From NCBI GenBank assembly GCA_947442475.1, contig CANEVP010000016.1:1-36552 (forward strand): a DNA stretch of 36,552 nucleotides, read 5' to 3'. The translations under genes were made by a program, and so were the position numbers. Positions 7,148 to 16,484 of this stretch are shown piece by piece (position 1 is the stretch's first letter; each line of letters begins with the position of its first letter). The stretch comes from Rickettsiales bacterium (GTDB lineage: Bacteria > Pseudomonadota > Alphaproteobacteria > Rickettsiales > UBA1997). Under the pieces are notes generated by a model. That model did not search any database. It saw nothing but the letters and a program-made list of their open reading frames with translations, and was not told the origin of the DNA.

Positions 7148-8172
7148 GGAGTTTGAGAGATTTTTTTGAGAATTTGATCAATTTCTCGCGCCATAAAATC
7201 AAAAGAAAATTCTTTTTCAAGCTTAGAAAAAGCTTTGCTGGTTAAGCTTTGGTAAATCTCATAATTTTCTAAAACTTGAGTAATTTTTTTCGCCAAATCC
7301 GCGGCATTTTTATTCTCAAATAACAAAGCATCTTCACCATCTTTAATCAAAAATTTACCACCATCGGTGTTAGATGAGATCACCAAAGTTGAGAATAAAA
7401 ATCCTTCCAAAATCACTAAACCAAAGGGCTCTTCGCGAGACGGCACGCAAAAAATATCAACATCTTCAAAGAATTTTTGCTTGTTAATTACCGTGCCAAC
7501 AAATTGACATTTTTCAAAAACATGATGCTCGCGAGCGCAATCATTAATAGCAGCCCAACCATAATCACGATGCGCTTCGAAGCCGCCAATTTTCAAGCGA
7601 AAATCTTGACCATTTTTTGCTAAAATTTCCGCCGCTTTCAACAATATATCAAAACCTTTGCGCGACTCGATTCGTCCGTAAATTCCAATGACGGGAATAT
7701 TTTTAATGGCTTTTACCTGATATTTTTGATCGACCTTAATCACGTTAGAAAGCACAAAAGACTTGCCCTCATCAAAACCCGCTGCCACCACTAAATCAGA
7801 AATTTGCTGATTAATGCTAATAATAAATTGGCAATTTAGTGAGTGTTTAAAACTAATGCCGTGATTGATCGCCACCGATTTTGTGCGAGTAAAAAATTTC
7901 AGAATTTTCATCCATTTCATCAAACGATTGGAATGGCACAAAACCACCTCGGGCTTGAATGAATTAAGAATCCATAAAAGTCGCAGGCAATCAAAAACCT
8001 GACTAGTATTTTTCAGCTTAAAGATTTTTCGCGACCCATAATCATCACGGCCATTATTAGAAATTAGCAGTGCCACCTCGTGACCTTGCGTGGTTAAAAC
8101 TTCTGAATAATCGCGAAAAACTTGATCGACTCCGCCAATATTTTGCGCGTGAATTGCATTGAGAATTCTCAT
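7141..8172 (-). CDS. GT4-type glycosyltransferase
   Basis: The 343-residue GT-B fold enzyme has an N-terminal acceptor domain (MRILNAIHAQNIGGVDQV, the Gly-rich loop of GT4 enzymes) and a C-terminal nucleotide-sugar domain. In the latter, GIYGRIESRKGFDILLKA opens the donor site and PSREEPFGLVILEGF is the E-x7-E motif that contacts the donor sugar. A retaining transfer of an unknown sugar onto LPS core or another envelope glycan is the usual role. It is shorter than many relatives (360-400) but complete. It starts 4 bases after the phosphoethanolamine transferase gene, which supports a shared role in LPS decoration. Confidence 0.9.
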   Translation of the reverse strand: MRILNAIHAQNIGGVDQVFRDYSEVLTTQGHEVALLISNNGRDDYGSRKIFKLKNTSQVFDCLRLLWILNSFKPEVVLCHSNRLMKWMKILKFFTRTKSVAINHGISFKHSLNCQFIISINQQISDLVVAAGFDEGKSFVLSNVIKVDQKYQVKAIKNIPVIGIYGRIESRKGFDILLKAAEILAKNGQDFRLKIGGFEAHRDYGWAAINDCAREHHVFEKCQFVGTVINKQKFFEDVDIFCVPSREEPFGLVILEGFLFSTLVISSNTDGGKFLIKDGEDALLFENKNAADLAKKITQVLENYEIYQSLTSKAFSKLEKEFSFDFMAREIDQILKKISQTPC

Positions 8173-8176
8173 AAAT

Positions 8177-9805
8177 TTAGTGCGATTTTGCCGCTTTTGG
8201 CGCGCAAAGATTGAAATTATTTTTAACTAGATCTGATTCAATTCCTGAGCAACCCAGCATTGAGTGAAACATATATTCGTGCGTAATTTTCTTCTGCGAA
8301 TTTTTAGAAAAATTATTCACCAAATTTTGATTTTCTTTTTTGAATAGATCGGAGTGCCAAACAAATAGCGGTACTGAAATTTGCTCGTACGGCTTATTAT
8401 CTGCGGCGTTACCAATCTTGCCGCCCTCGCCCAAAGAAACACCGTGATCTGGCGTAAAAAATACCATGGCATTTTCACCAGCAAAAAGGTCAATGATATC
8501 TTCCAGAATCTTGAAGCTGTAAACTATCGAGTTTTTGTAAGAATTTTTCAGCTCTTGCGTTGAACAAGCCTCGGCACCTCTATCAAACGAACAATGCGGT
8601 GAAAATATCGCATATTCTTTAGGATATCTAAGCTCGGTATGCCAGTGACTTCCCAGCAAATGAATTAAAATAAATTTATCTTTTTTAGTCGGGTTTTTTT
8701 CCTCAATCGCCTTCTTGATATAAGGCAGCAAAACATCGTCGTAATTATTATATCGGCGCATGTCGGCATTGATGTATTTTTCTTCAATCACCACGTCTGA
8801 CGATTTTGCTAAGAAAGAATAAGTGGAATCAAAATAACCGTAGAGGCTTTGATTATCGATCCAGTAAGTGCTAAATCTCATCTTGTTAAACACGTCGATG
8901 ATATTGACCGAGTTTAAAAAATTCTCCCAATTGCCGTGATCAACATCAGTCAGCAAACAAGGCACCGACTTACGAGTTGAAGTTTCGCAAGCGCTCACAT
9001 CTTTGAAAAATGAGATGTTTTTATTTTGCAAAAGCTTGGGCGAAAATTGTGGCAACATCTCGTAGAAATAATCATTACGCAAACTCTCGCCAATAATCAT
9101 CACCATCACCTTCGGCTTGTCGTTCTTGTTTTCGTAAGTGGTTTTACTTTTTTGAATTAGCTCAAGACTCAAACTTTTCTGCATCTTCACATCTGACTCT
9201 TTTCTGATTTTCAAATATTTATTCACGCTACTTGAAACGCTCAAAGGCGGATAATTTCTGCGCACTTTTTTCATGATAAAATCGTCAGAAAAAATAACCG
9301 CAATCAGCGCCAAAAGCAGCGAGATGTGAAGTGTCAAAAAAGCCTTGCTGGTAAAAGATTTTTTTAAGCACTGAATTTTGCGAGCAATAAAACCAAAAGC
9401 CGCCGTTAACCCCAAAACCAAAATCAAGATTTTAGTGCTGAGATATTCAAAGGTCAGGCTGTTGATATTTTCCAACATGTCGCTGATCACCCAAGCATCA
9501 ATATTTTTGCCAAAAGAAACAAAAAAATAAGCAACCAAAATTGAAGATAAGAAACAAATCAGCCATAGCACTAGCCCAACAACGCCAAGCGACAGCAGCC
9601 CCAGCGCAAAGAAATATTGCACCACGCAAACTGCAAAAATCTCGACAGCAATTTTAAAAAAGTGAAAATTTTCACTCACCGTAACAAAGGATCCGTGATA
9701 AAATTTAATCGCGATTGGAACAGTGGTAACAAGACTTGAAAGCAGCGAGAGCGCTAAAATTAAAATCCAATGCTTGCAGCTTTTTAATTTGCTAAAAATT
9801 TTCAT
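8177..9805 (-). CDS. Phosphoethanolamine transferase, EptA-like (sulfatase superfamily)
   Basis: The 542-residue protein has about five N-terminal membrane segments (to about residue 175) and a periplasmic alkaline-phosphatase-like catalytic domain. Visible zinc/catalytic sites are GESLRND (near 239), SACETSTRKSVPCLL with the nucleophilic Thr (near 275) and FTPDHGVSLGEGG (near 452). LLGSHWHTELRYP matches the substrate-side His block. Such enzymes move phosphoethanolamine from phosphatidylethanolamine to lipid A or LPS core, altering charge and polymyxin sensitivity. In EptA the last block usually continues to a YLHG motif with a second His; here that stretch reads GKIGNAADNKPYEQ, so the His is missing. 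The acceptor may therefore be unusual. First gene of the minus-strand operon, 53 bases from the divergent GT61 gene. Confidence 0.88.
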   Translation of the reverse strand: MKIFSKLKSCKHWILILALSLLSSLVTTVPIAIKFYHGSFVTVSENFHFFKIAVEIFAVCVVQYFFALGLLSLGVVGLVLWLICFLSSILVAYFFVSFGKNIDAWVISDMLENINSLTFEYLSTKILILVLGLTAAFGFIARKIQCLKKSFTSKAFLTLHISLLLALIAVIFSDDFIMKKVRRNYPPLSVSSSVNKYLKIRKESDVKMQKSLSLELIQKSKTTYENKNDKPKVMVMIIGESLRNDYFYEMLPQFSPKLLQNKNISFFKDVSACETSTRKSVPCLLTDVDHGNWENFLNSVNIIDVFNKMRFSTYWIDNQSLYGYFDSTYSFLAKSSDVVIEEKYINADMRRYNNYDDVLLPYIKKAIEEKNPTKKDKFILIHLLGSHWHTELRYPKEYAIFSPHCSFDRGAEACSTQELKNSYKNSIVYSFKILEDIIDLFAGENAMVFFTPDHGVSLGEGGKIGNAADNKPYEQISVPLFVWHSDLFKKENQNLVNNFSKNSQKKITHEYMFHSMLGCSGIESDLVKNNFNLCAPKAAKSH

Positions 9806-9858
9806 TTGCAGAATTTTGTGTTGGATAAAGACATATAAAATATCTCAAAAATTTCAAA

Positions 9859-10899
9859 ATGAAAAACATCCTACAAACAATCAATTACCAATATCCCAAA
9901 CCGGTTAATTTTGATGAAAATGATCCGTCTTTTGAGATTTTTAGAAATGTTGCCGACGAAAATTGCATCGAGCCAAAAATTGAAATTTTAAAAAATGTAC
10001 GAATCAGCACCAATTCAGTGATCTTTACTTATTTTAAAATTTTTAAAGAAAGTTGCATCACTCCAGAAAATTACGAAAAATATCAAAAAGGATTCAAATT
10101 TTTTCTAAAATTTATTTTCCCGAAATTTAATTTTAGCAAAAAAAGATTCGTCCTAATCACCGACGAATGGACCAGCAATTACTACCATTGGCACACTTTT
10201 GCTTTGAAAAAGCTTTTGATTTTAAAAGAAAAAAATCTGCTGGAAAATTCGCTACTACTTTTGCCAAAAAAATATCTTCAATATTCTTTCGCTTTGACCT
10301 CTCTTGCAAAATTCGGCATCAGCAAAAATCAGATCGTATTTTTACCAAAAAAATCTAATATCAAAGTTGCTGAAATGCCTTTAGTTACTCAGCCGCGCCA
10401 GCATCCTGATATGTTTCGTGAAATTCGCGATACTTTGCTTTCTGATCTTTTAAAAAGCGATTTTGGCTTTGGTGAAAAAATTTACATCTCGCGCGAAAAA
10501 CAAGTTTTGCGCTTCGTCGAAAATGAAGCAGAAGTTGTAGCCTTGCTTGAAAAATTCGGTTTCAAAAAAATCATCGCCGAAGATTTTTCTTACGACGAAC
10601 AATTAGTAATTTTCTCTAAAGCAAAATTTTTGGTAGCGCCTCACGGAGCTGGCATTACCAACGTCTTGTTCATGAAAAAAGGTGGCGCGATTTTGGAAAT
10701 GACAACGCCACAAAAGCCCGAATCTTTTAACAAAGATTTTTACACATTAGCTTCGATGCTCGAGCTAAAATATTTTTACCAGCAATGCGCTATTGGTCCA
10801 AAAAGCAAAGTGCTCGATCATCACCAATCAAGTTTGGTGGTTGATTTACAAAGATTAGAAAAAAATTTAAACCTCATGATGCAATGCCAAATATCCTAA
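9859..10899 (+). CDS. Glycosyltransferase family 61 protein
   Basis: The 346-residue protein matches GT61 (DUF563): TDEWTSNYYHWHTFALKKL is the entry block, KIYISREKQVLRFVENEAEV the RxxxNE block, and SKAKFLVAPHGAGITNVLFM (near 255-275) the signature HGAG..N motif. GT61 enzymes are cytosolic transferases for glycans, in bacteria typically capsule or LPS decoration. It is divergently oriented from the phosphoethanolamine transferase across 53 bases, so the two surface-glycan loci may share a control region. I could not find a well-spaced promoter there for either strand. There is no good Shine-Dalgarno before the ATG. The last 16 bases overlap the next gene. Confidence 0.88.
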   Translation: MKNILQTINYQYPKPVNFDENDPSFEIFRNVADENCIEPKIEILKNVRISTNSVIFTYFKIFKESCITPENYEKYQKGFKFFLKFIFPKFNFSKKRFVLITDEWTSNYYHWHTFALKKLLILKEKNLLENSLLLLPKKYLQYSFALTSLAKFGISKNQIVFLPKKSNIKVAEMPLVTQPRQHPDMFREIRDTLLSDLLKSDFGFGEKIYISREKQVLRFVENEAEVVALLEKFGFKKIIAEDFSYDEQLVIFSKAKFLVAPHGAGITNVLFMKKGGAILEMTTPQKPESFNKDFYTLASMLELKYFYQQCAIGPKSKVLDHHQSSLVVDLQRLEKNLNLMMQCQIS

Positions 10900-11669
10900 A
10901 AGACCGCGCCTTAATTGAGATCGCGGGAGAAGATCGTAAAAAATTTCTTCAAGGCCTCATCACAAACGATGTCAATAAAGCCTCTGAACAAAAACTGATT
11001 TACTCAGCAATGCTAAATTCTCAGGGGCGCTTTCTTTACGATTTATTTATTTTTGAAATTGGCGAAAAGCTAATGTTAGACTGCTTCGCCACGCGTCGCG
11101 ATGAGATTTTTCAAAAACTCAATTTCTACAAACTGCGCTCGAAAGTGACACTGACAAAAAATGATGAATTGCTGGTGACTCAAGATTTTTCTCAAGGCCA
11201 ATTTACCGATCCACGCCATTTAGAATTGGGGTTTAGAAATTACTCTAACAGCACTCCGATACTTTCGGATAACTCTTACCACGCCAAACGTATCGCACTA
11301 AAAATTCCCGAAAGCGAGCATGATTTAACTTACGAAAAATCCTTCATTTTGGAATTTGGTTTTGATGATTTAAGCGCAATCGATTACCAAAAAGGCTGCT
11401 ACGTTGGACAAGAGCTGACAGCACGCACTCATTACACTGGACAAATTCGCAAAAAACTTTTTCACATCAAAATTGATAGCGAAATTGCACCGGAAAAAAA
11501 CTCTGAAATCACTTGCGATGCAAAACCCGCTGGCCTAATTCTGTCTTCAACTTTTCTTGAATCAAAACTTCACGCTCTAGCTCTAATCAAACTTCCCGAC
11601 GACATTAATTTTGACGATTTTTCGCAAAAACTAAAGTTTGAGAGCCATAAAATTTTCATCGCAAGCTAA
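10884..11669 (+). CDS. ygfZ: YgfZ/GcvT-type folate-binding Fe-S repair protein
   Basis: The 261-residue protein has the YgfZ C-terminal signature YQKGCYVGQELTARTHYTGQ (about 168-187), with the conserved Cys needed for function in E. coli YgfZ. The N-terminal RALIEIAGEDRKKFLQGLITNDV is the folate-binding GcvT-like start. YgfZ uses tetrahydrofolate to support assembly or repair of certain Fe-S enzymes; the mitochondrial equivalent is IBA57. It overlaps the upstream glycosyltransferase by 16 bases and the next gene by 1 base. The Fe-S rRNA methyltransferase and radical-SAM QueE in this window are plausible clients, but that is inference. Confidence 0.92.
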   Translation: MPNILKDRALIEIAGEDRKKFLQGLITNDVNKASEQKLIYSAMLNSQGRFLYDLFIFEIGEKLMLDCFATRRDEIFQKLNFYKLRSKVTLTKNDELLVTQDFSQGQFTDPRHLELGFRNYSNSTPILSDNSYHAKRIALKIPESEHDLTYEKSFILEFGFDDLSAIDYQKGCYVGQELTARTHYTGQIRKKLFHIKIDSEIAPEKNSEITCDAKPAGLILSSTFLESKLHALALIKLPDDINFDDFSQKLKFESHKIFIAS

Positions 11670-12598
11670 TGCAAATCTATTTACCAATCGCCGAAATTCC
11701 GGTTAATATCATTTTGATTTTGCTACTCGGACTCATGACTGGCTTTCTTGCTGGCATGTTTGGAATTGGCGGCGGCTTTTTAGCAACACCACTTTTGATG
11801 TTCATCGGCATTCCTCCAGCAATTGCCGTTTCAACTTCGACCAACCAAATCATCGCCTCTTCAGTTTCAGGGCTTTTGGGCCATTTGCGCAAAGGCAATG
11901 TCGATCTCAAGATGGGGACGTTTCTGGTCATTGGCGGCTTTTTTGGCTCGTCATTTGGTGTAACTATTTTCAAACTTTTGCAAAAAACTGGTCACACTGA
12001 AATTGTCGTATCCCTGATTTACGTTCTCTTTTTAGGCTCAATCAGCATCACCATGCTAATTGACAGCATCAAAACTCTGGTCACCAAAAAATATGGCATC
12101 ACTTGGGAAAAAAACAAAAGCAGCAAAATGGCTAAGTTTTTAACCAAAATTGACCGCCTACCTTGGCAGCAAGAATTTCCAAAATCAGGCATTAAAATTA
12201 GCGTCATCGTGCCAATAATTTTAAGTGTCGGCATCGGCATTTTAGTTTCTTTAATGGGGATTGGCGGCGGATTTTTAATGATTCCAGCAATGATCTACAT
12301 TCTACGCATGCCCTCCGCCGTGGTGGTTGGAACTTCACTTTTTCAAATTATTTTCATCGCAAGTAACGCCACTTTTTTACAAGCCGTAACCAACAACACT
12401 GTCGATATCGTCTTAGCCTTTTTAATGATTATCAGCTCGGCAATTGGGGCACAAATCGGCACCCGCTCGGTTTATAAATTTGATGCAGACAGCATGAGAA
12501 TTTTTCTCTCAATGTTAATTTTGGGCGTCTGCTTAAAAATACTTTTCACTTTGCTTGCAGCACCCGAAAGCCTTTACACGATTGAATTTTTGAGATGA
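11669..12598 (+). CDS. TauE/SafE (TSUP) family permease
   Basis: The 309-residue membrane protein has the two-fold internal repeat of the family. Each half carries a Gly-rich turn: GMFGIGGGFLATPLL near residue 30 and SLMGIGGGFLMIPAM near 195, the second half also with VVVGTSLFQIIF. About eight membrane helices are expected. TSUP proteins export or import sulfur-containing or organic anions such as sulfite, sulfoacetate or taurine-derived compounds. The start shares one base with the ygfZ stop (TAATG) and the end overlaps the TIGR02186 gene by four bases. The pairing with the TIGR02186 protein is a known alphaproteobacterial arrangement. Confidence 0.92.
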   Translation: MQIYLPIAEIPVNIILILLLGLMTGFLAGMFGIGGGFLATPLLMFIGIPPAIAVSTSTNQIIASSVSGLLGHLRKGNVDLKMGTFLVIGGFFGSSFGVTIFKLLQKTGHTEIVVSLIYVLFLGSISITMLIDSIKTLVTKKYGITWEKNKSSKMAKFLTKIDRLPWQQEFPKSGIKISVIVPIILSVGIGILVSLMGIGGGFLMIPAMIYILRMPSAVVVGTSLFQIIFIASNATFLQAVTNNTVDIVLAFLMIISSAIGAQIGTRSVYKFDADSMRIFLSMLILGVCLKILFTLLAAPESLYTIEFLR

Positions 12599-13332
12599 GA
12601 AAAATTTTTCTAATTATATTTTTATTTTTTGTCAGCGGCGCCGCTTTTGCCAACCCAATCATTTCAGGCATTTCCACTAACGAAATTAACATCGACACCA
12701 AATTTCAAGGCGCAAAAATTCTGCTTTTTGGCGCTAAAGGAGACGCCGGAAACGTTGTGGTTGCAGTGCGCGGCCCCAAGAAAAACTTTGTTGTCACCAA
12801 AAAACAAAAGCTTTTGGGCATTTGGTACAATGGCGAAAGAGTGAAGTTTAAAAACTCTTACAGCTTTTACTCACTATTTTCCACCTTCAACGACCAAGAG
12901 CCAATTGACCAACTTTTGAAAGAGTTGGAACTGGGCAAAAATAATCTCGAATTCAGCACTTTCGGCAAAGTTGCCAAAAAGAAAAAAAATGAATTTCAAC
13001 TGCAGTTAATTGACCGCTTAGAAAAAAATCAGCTCTACACAACGGGTGCAAGCAAAGTTGATTTTCTTGATGAGACGCTTTTCAAAGTGATGCTCGACTT
13101 CCCAAAAAACATCACTCGCGGCGTTTACACCGTGGAAATTTATTTGATTAACGACAGCTCCCTTTTGTCATTTCAATCAATCCCAATTTACGTAAATCAA
13201 GTTGGATTCAGCGCGAAGGTCCTAGACTTCGCCTATCAGCAATCCTTTTTGTACGGCTTACTGGCAATTGCAATCGCGCTTATTGTGGGCTGGCTCGCTA
13301 ACTATCTCTTTGCACGCTTCATCGGAAAATAA
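12595..13332 (+). CDS. TIGR02186 family membrane protein
   Basis: The 245-residue protein has a cleavable signal (MRKIFLIIFLFFVSGAAFA), a beta-rich periplasmic domain and one C-terminal membrane helix (FLYGLLAIAIALIVGWLANYLF) ending in a short cytosolic tail. The opening of the mature part, ISGISTNEINIDTKFQGAKI followed by LLFGAKGDAG, fits the conserved alphaproteobacterial family TIGR02186. No function has been assigned to that family; it is usually beside a TauE/SafE permease, as here (ATGA overlap), so it may be an accessory periplasmic subunit. The universal stress gene follows 16 bases later. Confidence 0.85.
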   Translation: MRKIFLIIFLFFVSGAAFANPIISGISTNEINIDTKFQGAKILLFGAKGDAGNVVVAVRGPKKNFVVTKKQKLLGIWYNGERVKFKNSYSFYSLFSTFNDQEPIDQLLKELELGKNNLEFSTFGKVAKKKKNEFQLQLIDRLEKNQLYTTGASKVDFLDETLFKVMLDFPKNITRGVYTVEIYLINDSSLLSFQSIPIYVNQVGFSAKVLDFAYQQSFLYGLLAIAIALIVGWLANYLFARFIGK

Positions 13333-13348
13333 TCAAGAAAAATTACTT

Positions 13349-13831
13349 ATGGCCAAAATTCACAATGACGAAAAAACACCAGTTATTATCGTCTGCATCG
13401 ACACCACTAATGCCTCAGAAACCGCATTGCGCTACGCTTGCTACAAGGCAAAAAATAGTGGGTTTTCGGTACAAATTTTGGCTGTAATGGAAGCATCTCA
13501 CAAAAATTTACTTTTCGCCTCGCGCGCCATCGGCAATGAAAAAAGGAAAGAGTTGGAAGATCATTTAAAAAAATTGATCGATTCTAATTTTAAAGAAACC
13601 GGCGTAATGCCAAGCGTTTCAGTGCGTGAAGGCGACATTGTTACAGAAATTATTCGCGAGATTAAATCGACCTCAAACTGCGCCATGCTTGTATTTGGCA
13701 AGTCGCATAACTCACTAAGCGACAATACGGTTTTACCAAAAGTTGTGAAAAAACTGGGCAATAAAATTATCGTTCCCGTGGCAATTATTCCGGAAAATTT
13801 AAGCAACGAATTTTTGACTAAGTTGGTTTAA
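13349..13831 (+). CDS. Universal stress protein family
   Basis: I start this gene at ATG 13349; the reading back to 13268 only runs through the end of the upstream gene. The 160-residue product has a UspA Rossmann-like fold: PVIIVCIDTTNASETALRYA, then a helix-strand pair ending in QILAVME, and a late CAMLVFGKSHNSLSDN strand-turn. The strict ATP-binding G-x2-G-x9-G(S/T) motif is not seen, so it is probably a UspA type that does not bind ATP, or one that is diverged. It may regulate the adjoining TSUP/TIGR02186 transport pair; that is inferred from gene order. Confidence 0.82.
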   Translation: MAKIHNDEKTPVIIVCIDTTNASETALRYACYKAKNSGFSVQILAVMEASHKNLLFASRAIGNEKRKELEDHLKKLIDSNFKETGVMPSVSVREGDIVTEIIREIKSTSNCAMLVFGKSHNSLSDNTVLPKVVKKLGNKIIVPVAIIPENLSNEFLTKLV

Positions 13832-13863
13832 AGTTTAGCGCTGTAACAAACTCCACTCATTTC

Positions 13864-15438
13864 ATGACCTTATTTCGCTCCGTATTTACCATCTCTTTCT
13901 ACATCTCAATCTCACGCATTCTCGGCTTCATTCGCGACATCATAATCGCGCAATATCTTGGCGTTAGCATGCTTTCTGACGCCTTTTTTGCTGCTTTTCG
14001 TTTACCCAATTTTTTCCGCAGAATTTTTGCTGAAGGCGCTTTCAACTCAGCCTTCGTGCCGATTTTTATCGAGAAATTGCAAGACCAAAAAAATGGCAAG
14101 GCAGCCCCAGGCGATGAACTCCTTTTTGTGCGCAATATTTTCTCGCTGCTCTTTTACGCCTTGCTAGTTTTCACCATCATCTTCCAACTTTTCATGCCAT
14201 TTTTCATGAAAGTTTTATTTCCCGGATTCTTCACCGACCCAGAAAAATCAACCCTTCTCATCACACTTTCGCGCATCACAATTTTTTATCTGATCTTCAT
14301 TTCACTAGTTTCACTTTGCTCAGGCATCCTTAATTCAATTAGCAACTTCGCAGTTCCGGCCTCAGCCCCAATCGTTTTAAATTTAACATTAATTGCCTCG
14401 GTTTTTGCTTTTGGTGCCATAGTTCCTAACTACGCCTACGCACTTTCTTGGGGCGTTTTTCTTGCCGGCATTTTGCAATTTATTTGGGTCTTTTTCTTCA
14501 CGGTTAAATCAGGATTTTTGCTTTATCCGCAAATGCCAAAATTCAATTCCGACATGAAAAAGTTTTTCAAAAAACTAGTTCCCGGTATCATCGGCGGCAA
14601 CGTGATGCAGATTAACTTGTTGGTTGATTCAATCTTTGCCAGCATGATTGCGGGCGCGGTTTCTTACCTTTATTACGCCGACCGCATCAACCAATTGCCG
14701 CTCGCCATGATTGGCATTGCAATAGGCGTGGCGCTTCTTCCCGCCCTTTCGCGCAAAATCAAAGCTGCCGATTGCGATGGCGCAATTAAGTTACAAAATA
14801 TGGCGCTAGAAGTTGGCTTGATTTTGGTAATCCCTGCCACTCTCGCTTTGACAGTTCTTGCCTACCCTATCATCTCATCACTTTTTGAGCGCGGAAAATT
14901 TACTTCCGATGAAAGTTTTTTCGTTGCCAAAGCGCTGATGTTTTACTCTTTTGGTCTTCCTTCTTACGTTTTGGTAAAAGTGATGGAACCCGCATTCTTC
15001 TCGCGCGGCGACACTAAAACTCCAATGAAAATCGCTTTTGTTTGCTTGATTGCCAACGGCGCTTTTAACGCGATTTTCTTCTACATGGGCTTTGGTTACG
15101 TCGGCATTGTAATGTCTTCAATTATCTCAACTTACCTCAATTTAACCATCCTCACCACCACTCTAATTCGTCAAAAACATTTCTATTTCGAAAAAGATTT
15201 CGCCAAAAAAATGGTGCTAATTTTAATTCCATCGCTCCTGATGGCAGCCACGCTGTTTATGATGCGCGAGCATTTTGCTCAAGGCGAATCTTTAGGAAAA
15301 ATTGCCGAACTCACCATCATGATTTTAGTCGGATTACTTGTTTACGGTGTTGCTGCATTCTTCTCTGGCAGTCTAAATATTTTGCTGAAATCGAATCTCT
15401 TAAAAAGGAAAAAAAATGACATCATCCCAAGCGCTTAG
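13864..15438 (+). CDS. murJ: Lipid II flippase MurJ
   Basis: The 524-residue protein has 14 predicted membrane segments in the MVF/MOP fold. Diagnostic parts are SRILGFIRDIIIAQYLG near the start, SDAFFAAFRLPNFFRRIFAE (conserved Arg residues of the central cavity), EGAFNSAFVPIF, and later RGDTKTPM. MurJ flips lipid II across the inner membrane for peptidoglycan synthesis, so this organism makes a wall. It lies 32 bases after the stress gene with no obvious Shine-Dalgarno, and its last 23 bases overlap the following methyltransferase gene. Confidence 0.97.
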   Translation: MTLFRSVFTISFYISISRILGFIRDIIIAQYLGVSMLSDAFFAAFRLPNFFRRIFAEGAFNSAFVPIFIEKLQDQKNGKAAPGDELLFVRNIFSLLFYALLVFTIIFQLFMPFFMKVLFPGFFTDPEKSTLLITLSRITIFYLIFISLVSLCSGILNSISNFAVPASAPIVLNLTLIASVFAFGAIVPNYAYALSWGVFLAGILQFIWVFFFTVKSGFLLYPQMPKFNSDMKKFFKKLVPGIIGGNVMQINLLVDSIFASMIAGAVSYLYYADRINQLPLAMIGIAIGVALLPALSRKIKAADCDGAIKLQNMALEVGLILVIPATLALTVLAYPIISSLFERGKFTSDESFFVAKALMFYSFGLPSYVLVKVMEPAFFSRGDTKTPMKIAFVCLIANGAFNAIFFYMGFGYVGIVMSSIISTYLNLTILTTTLIRQKHFYFEKDFAKKMVLILIPSLLMAATLFMMREHFAQGESLGKIAELTIMILVGLLVYGVAAFFSGSLNILLKSNLLKRKKNDIIPSA

Positions 15439-16480
15439 CGCCACACCCTGCCCTTATTTTGAGGCCTGTGGTGGTTGTGATTTTTTAGATTTGAGTGAAG
15501 AAAATTACCAGGAACTCAAGAAAAAAAACCTCCAAGAAAATTATAAAGATGCCAATTGGATCTGGGTTGGGCCGCATTCGCGCCGCAAAATAAATTTGCA
15601 AATAGGCGCCAAAAATCAGATCGGATTTTTCGCTAAAAAATCGAAAGACTTAGCTGAAATTGAAAGTTGCTTTGTTGCTGAACCAGCAATTTCTGATTTG
15701 ATTTTGCCGCTGAAAAATTTGCTTAAGCACCAAGACCAAAATCTTTTCACCCAAATCTCTGTCACCTTATTTGACAATGGTTTGGACCTAATTTTTGCTG
15801 CAAAAAAAGAGCTAAATTTTTCGCAAACCCAAAAGCTTTTGCATTTTGGCCAAGAGAAAAATCTCAATATTTCTTACCGCATTAAAGATCACGTCGCTCC
15901 GATTTTTATCACGCGCAAAAATCAAATTTTTTATCCAGATTTTAAAGTTGATTTGGGTTCTGAAATCTTTATTCAAGCAACCAAAACGGGACTCGCCAGC
16001 ATTACAAAAATCATCCGCGATTTTTTAGGACAAAATAAAAACATCAAAAACATCATCGATATTTACGCTGGTTTTGGCGCTTATTCTTTTGCCACAATCG
16101 ATTTAGCAAAATCAATTTCTGCCTTTGAGGGCGACGAAAAAATGGTTAATGCCATCAATAAAAACGCTGCTGTAAACGGCATTGCCAATAAATTAAAAGC
16201 TGAGGTTTGCGACTTGTTTGCAAGTCCCATCCACAAACGCGATCTCAATCATTTTGATTTGGCCATCATCAATCCACCAAGAAACGGCGCATCTCCTCAG
16301 GTTTTAGAAATTTCAAAATCGACACTCAAAAATGTCATTTACGTTTCTTGTAATCCCGAAAGTTTTGCTCGTGATTCTAAGATTCTAATTGACTCAGGAT
16401 TTAAGATTACAAATCTCACCGCCCTTGACCAGTTTTACTCTACCAAGCATTTAGAGCTTATCGCAATTTTTCAAAAATAG
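15416..16480 (+). CDS. 23S rRNA (uracil-C5)-methyltransferase, RlmD/TrmA family
   Basis: The 354-residue protein has an N-terminal Fe-S cluster site, CPYFEACGGCDF (Cys12, 18, 21), with a fourth Cys in IESCF. A SAM-binding motif IDIYAGFGAYSF, an INPPRNGA loop and the catalytic nucleophile in YVSCNPESFARD follow. TrmA/RlmC/RlmD enzymes methylate C5 of uridine in rRNA or tRNA. The TRAM RNA-binding domain found in RlmD is absent, so it is closer in layout to the short alphaproteobacterial forms and RlmC. The start inside the murJ end is supported by an AAGGAAAAAA ribosome-binding stretch. Which uridine is modified is not resolvable. Confidence 0.9.
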   Translation: MTSSQALSATPCPYFEACGGCDFLDLSEENYQELKKKNLQENYKDANWIWVGPHSRRKINLQIGAKNQIGFFAKKSKDLAEIESCFVAEPAISDLILPLKNLLKHQDQNLFTQISVTLFDNGLDLIFAAKKELNFSQTQKLLHFGQEKNLNISYRIKDHVAPIFITRKNQIFYPDFKVDLGSEIFIQATKTGLASITKIIRDFLGQNKNIKNIIDIYAGFGAYSFATIDLAKSISAFEGDEKMVNAINKNAAVNGIANKLKAEVCDLFASPIHKRDLNHFDLAIINPPRNGASPQVLEISKSTLKNVIYVSCNPESFARDSKILIDSGFKITNLTALDQFYSTKHLELIAIFQK

Positions 16481-16484
16481 ATTT

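Noticed and set aside
9806-9858. Promoters in the divergent gap between the EptA-like and GT61 genes
   Set aside because: TATAAA and TTG-like words exist but no pair has a 16-18 base spacing with good matches.
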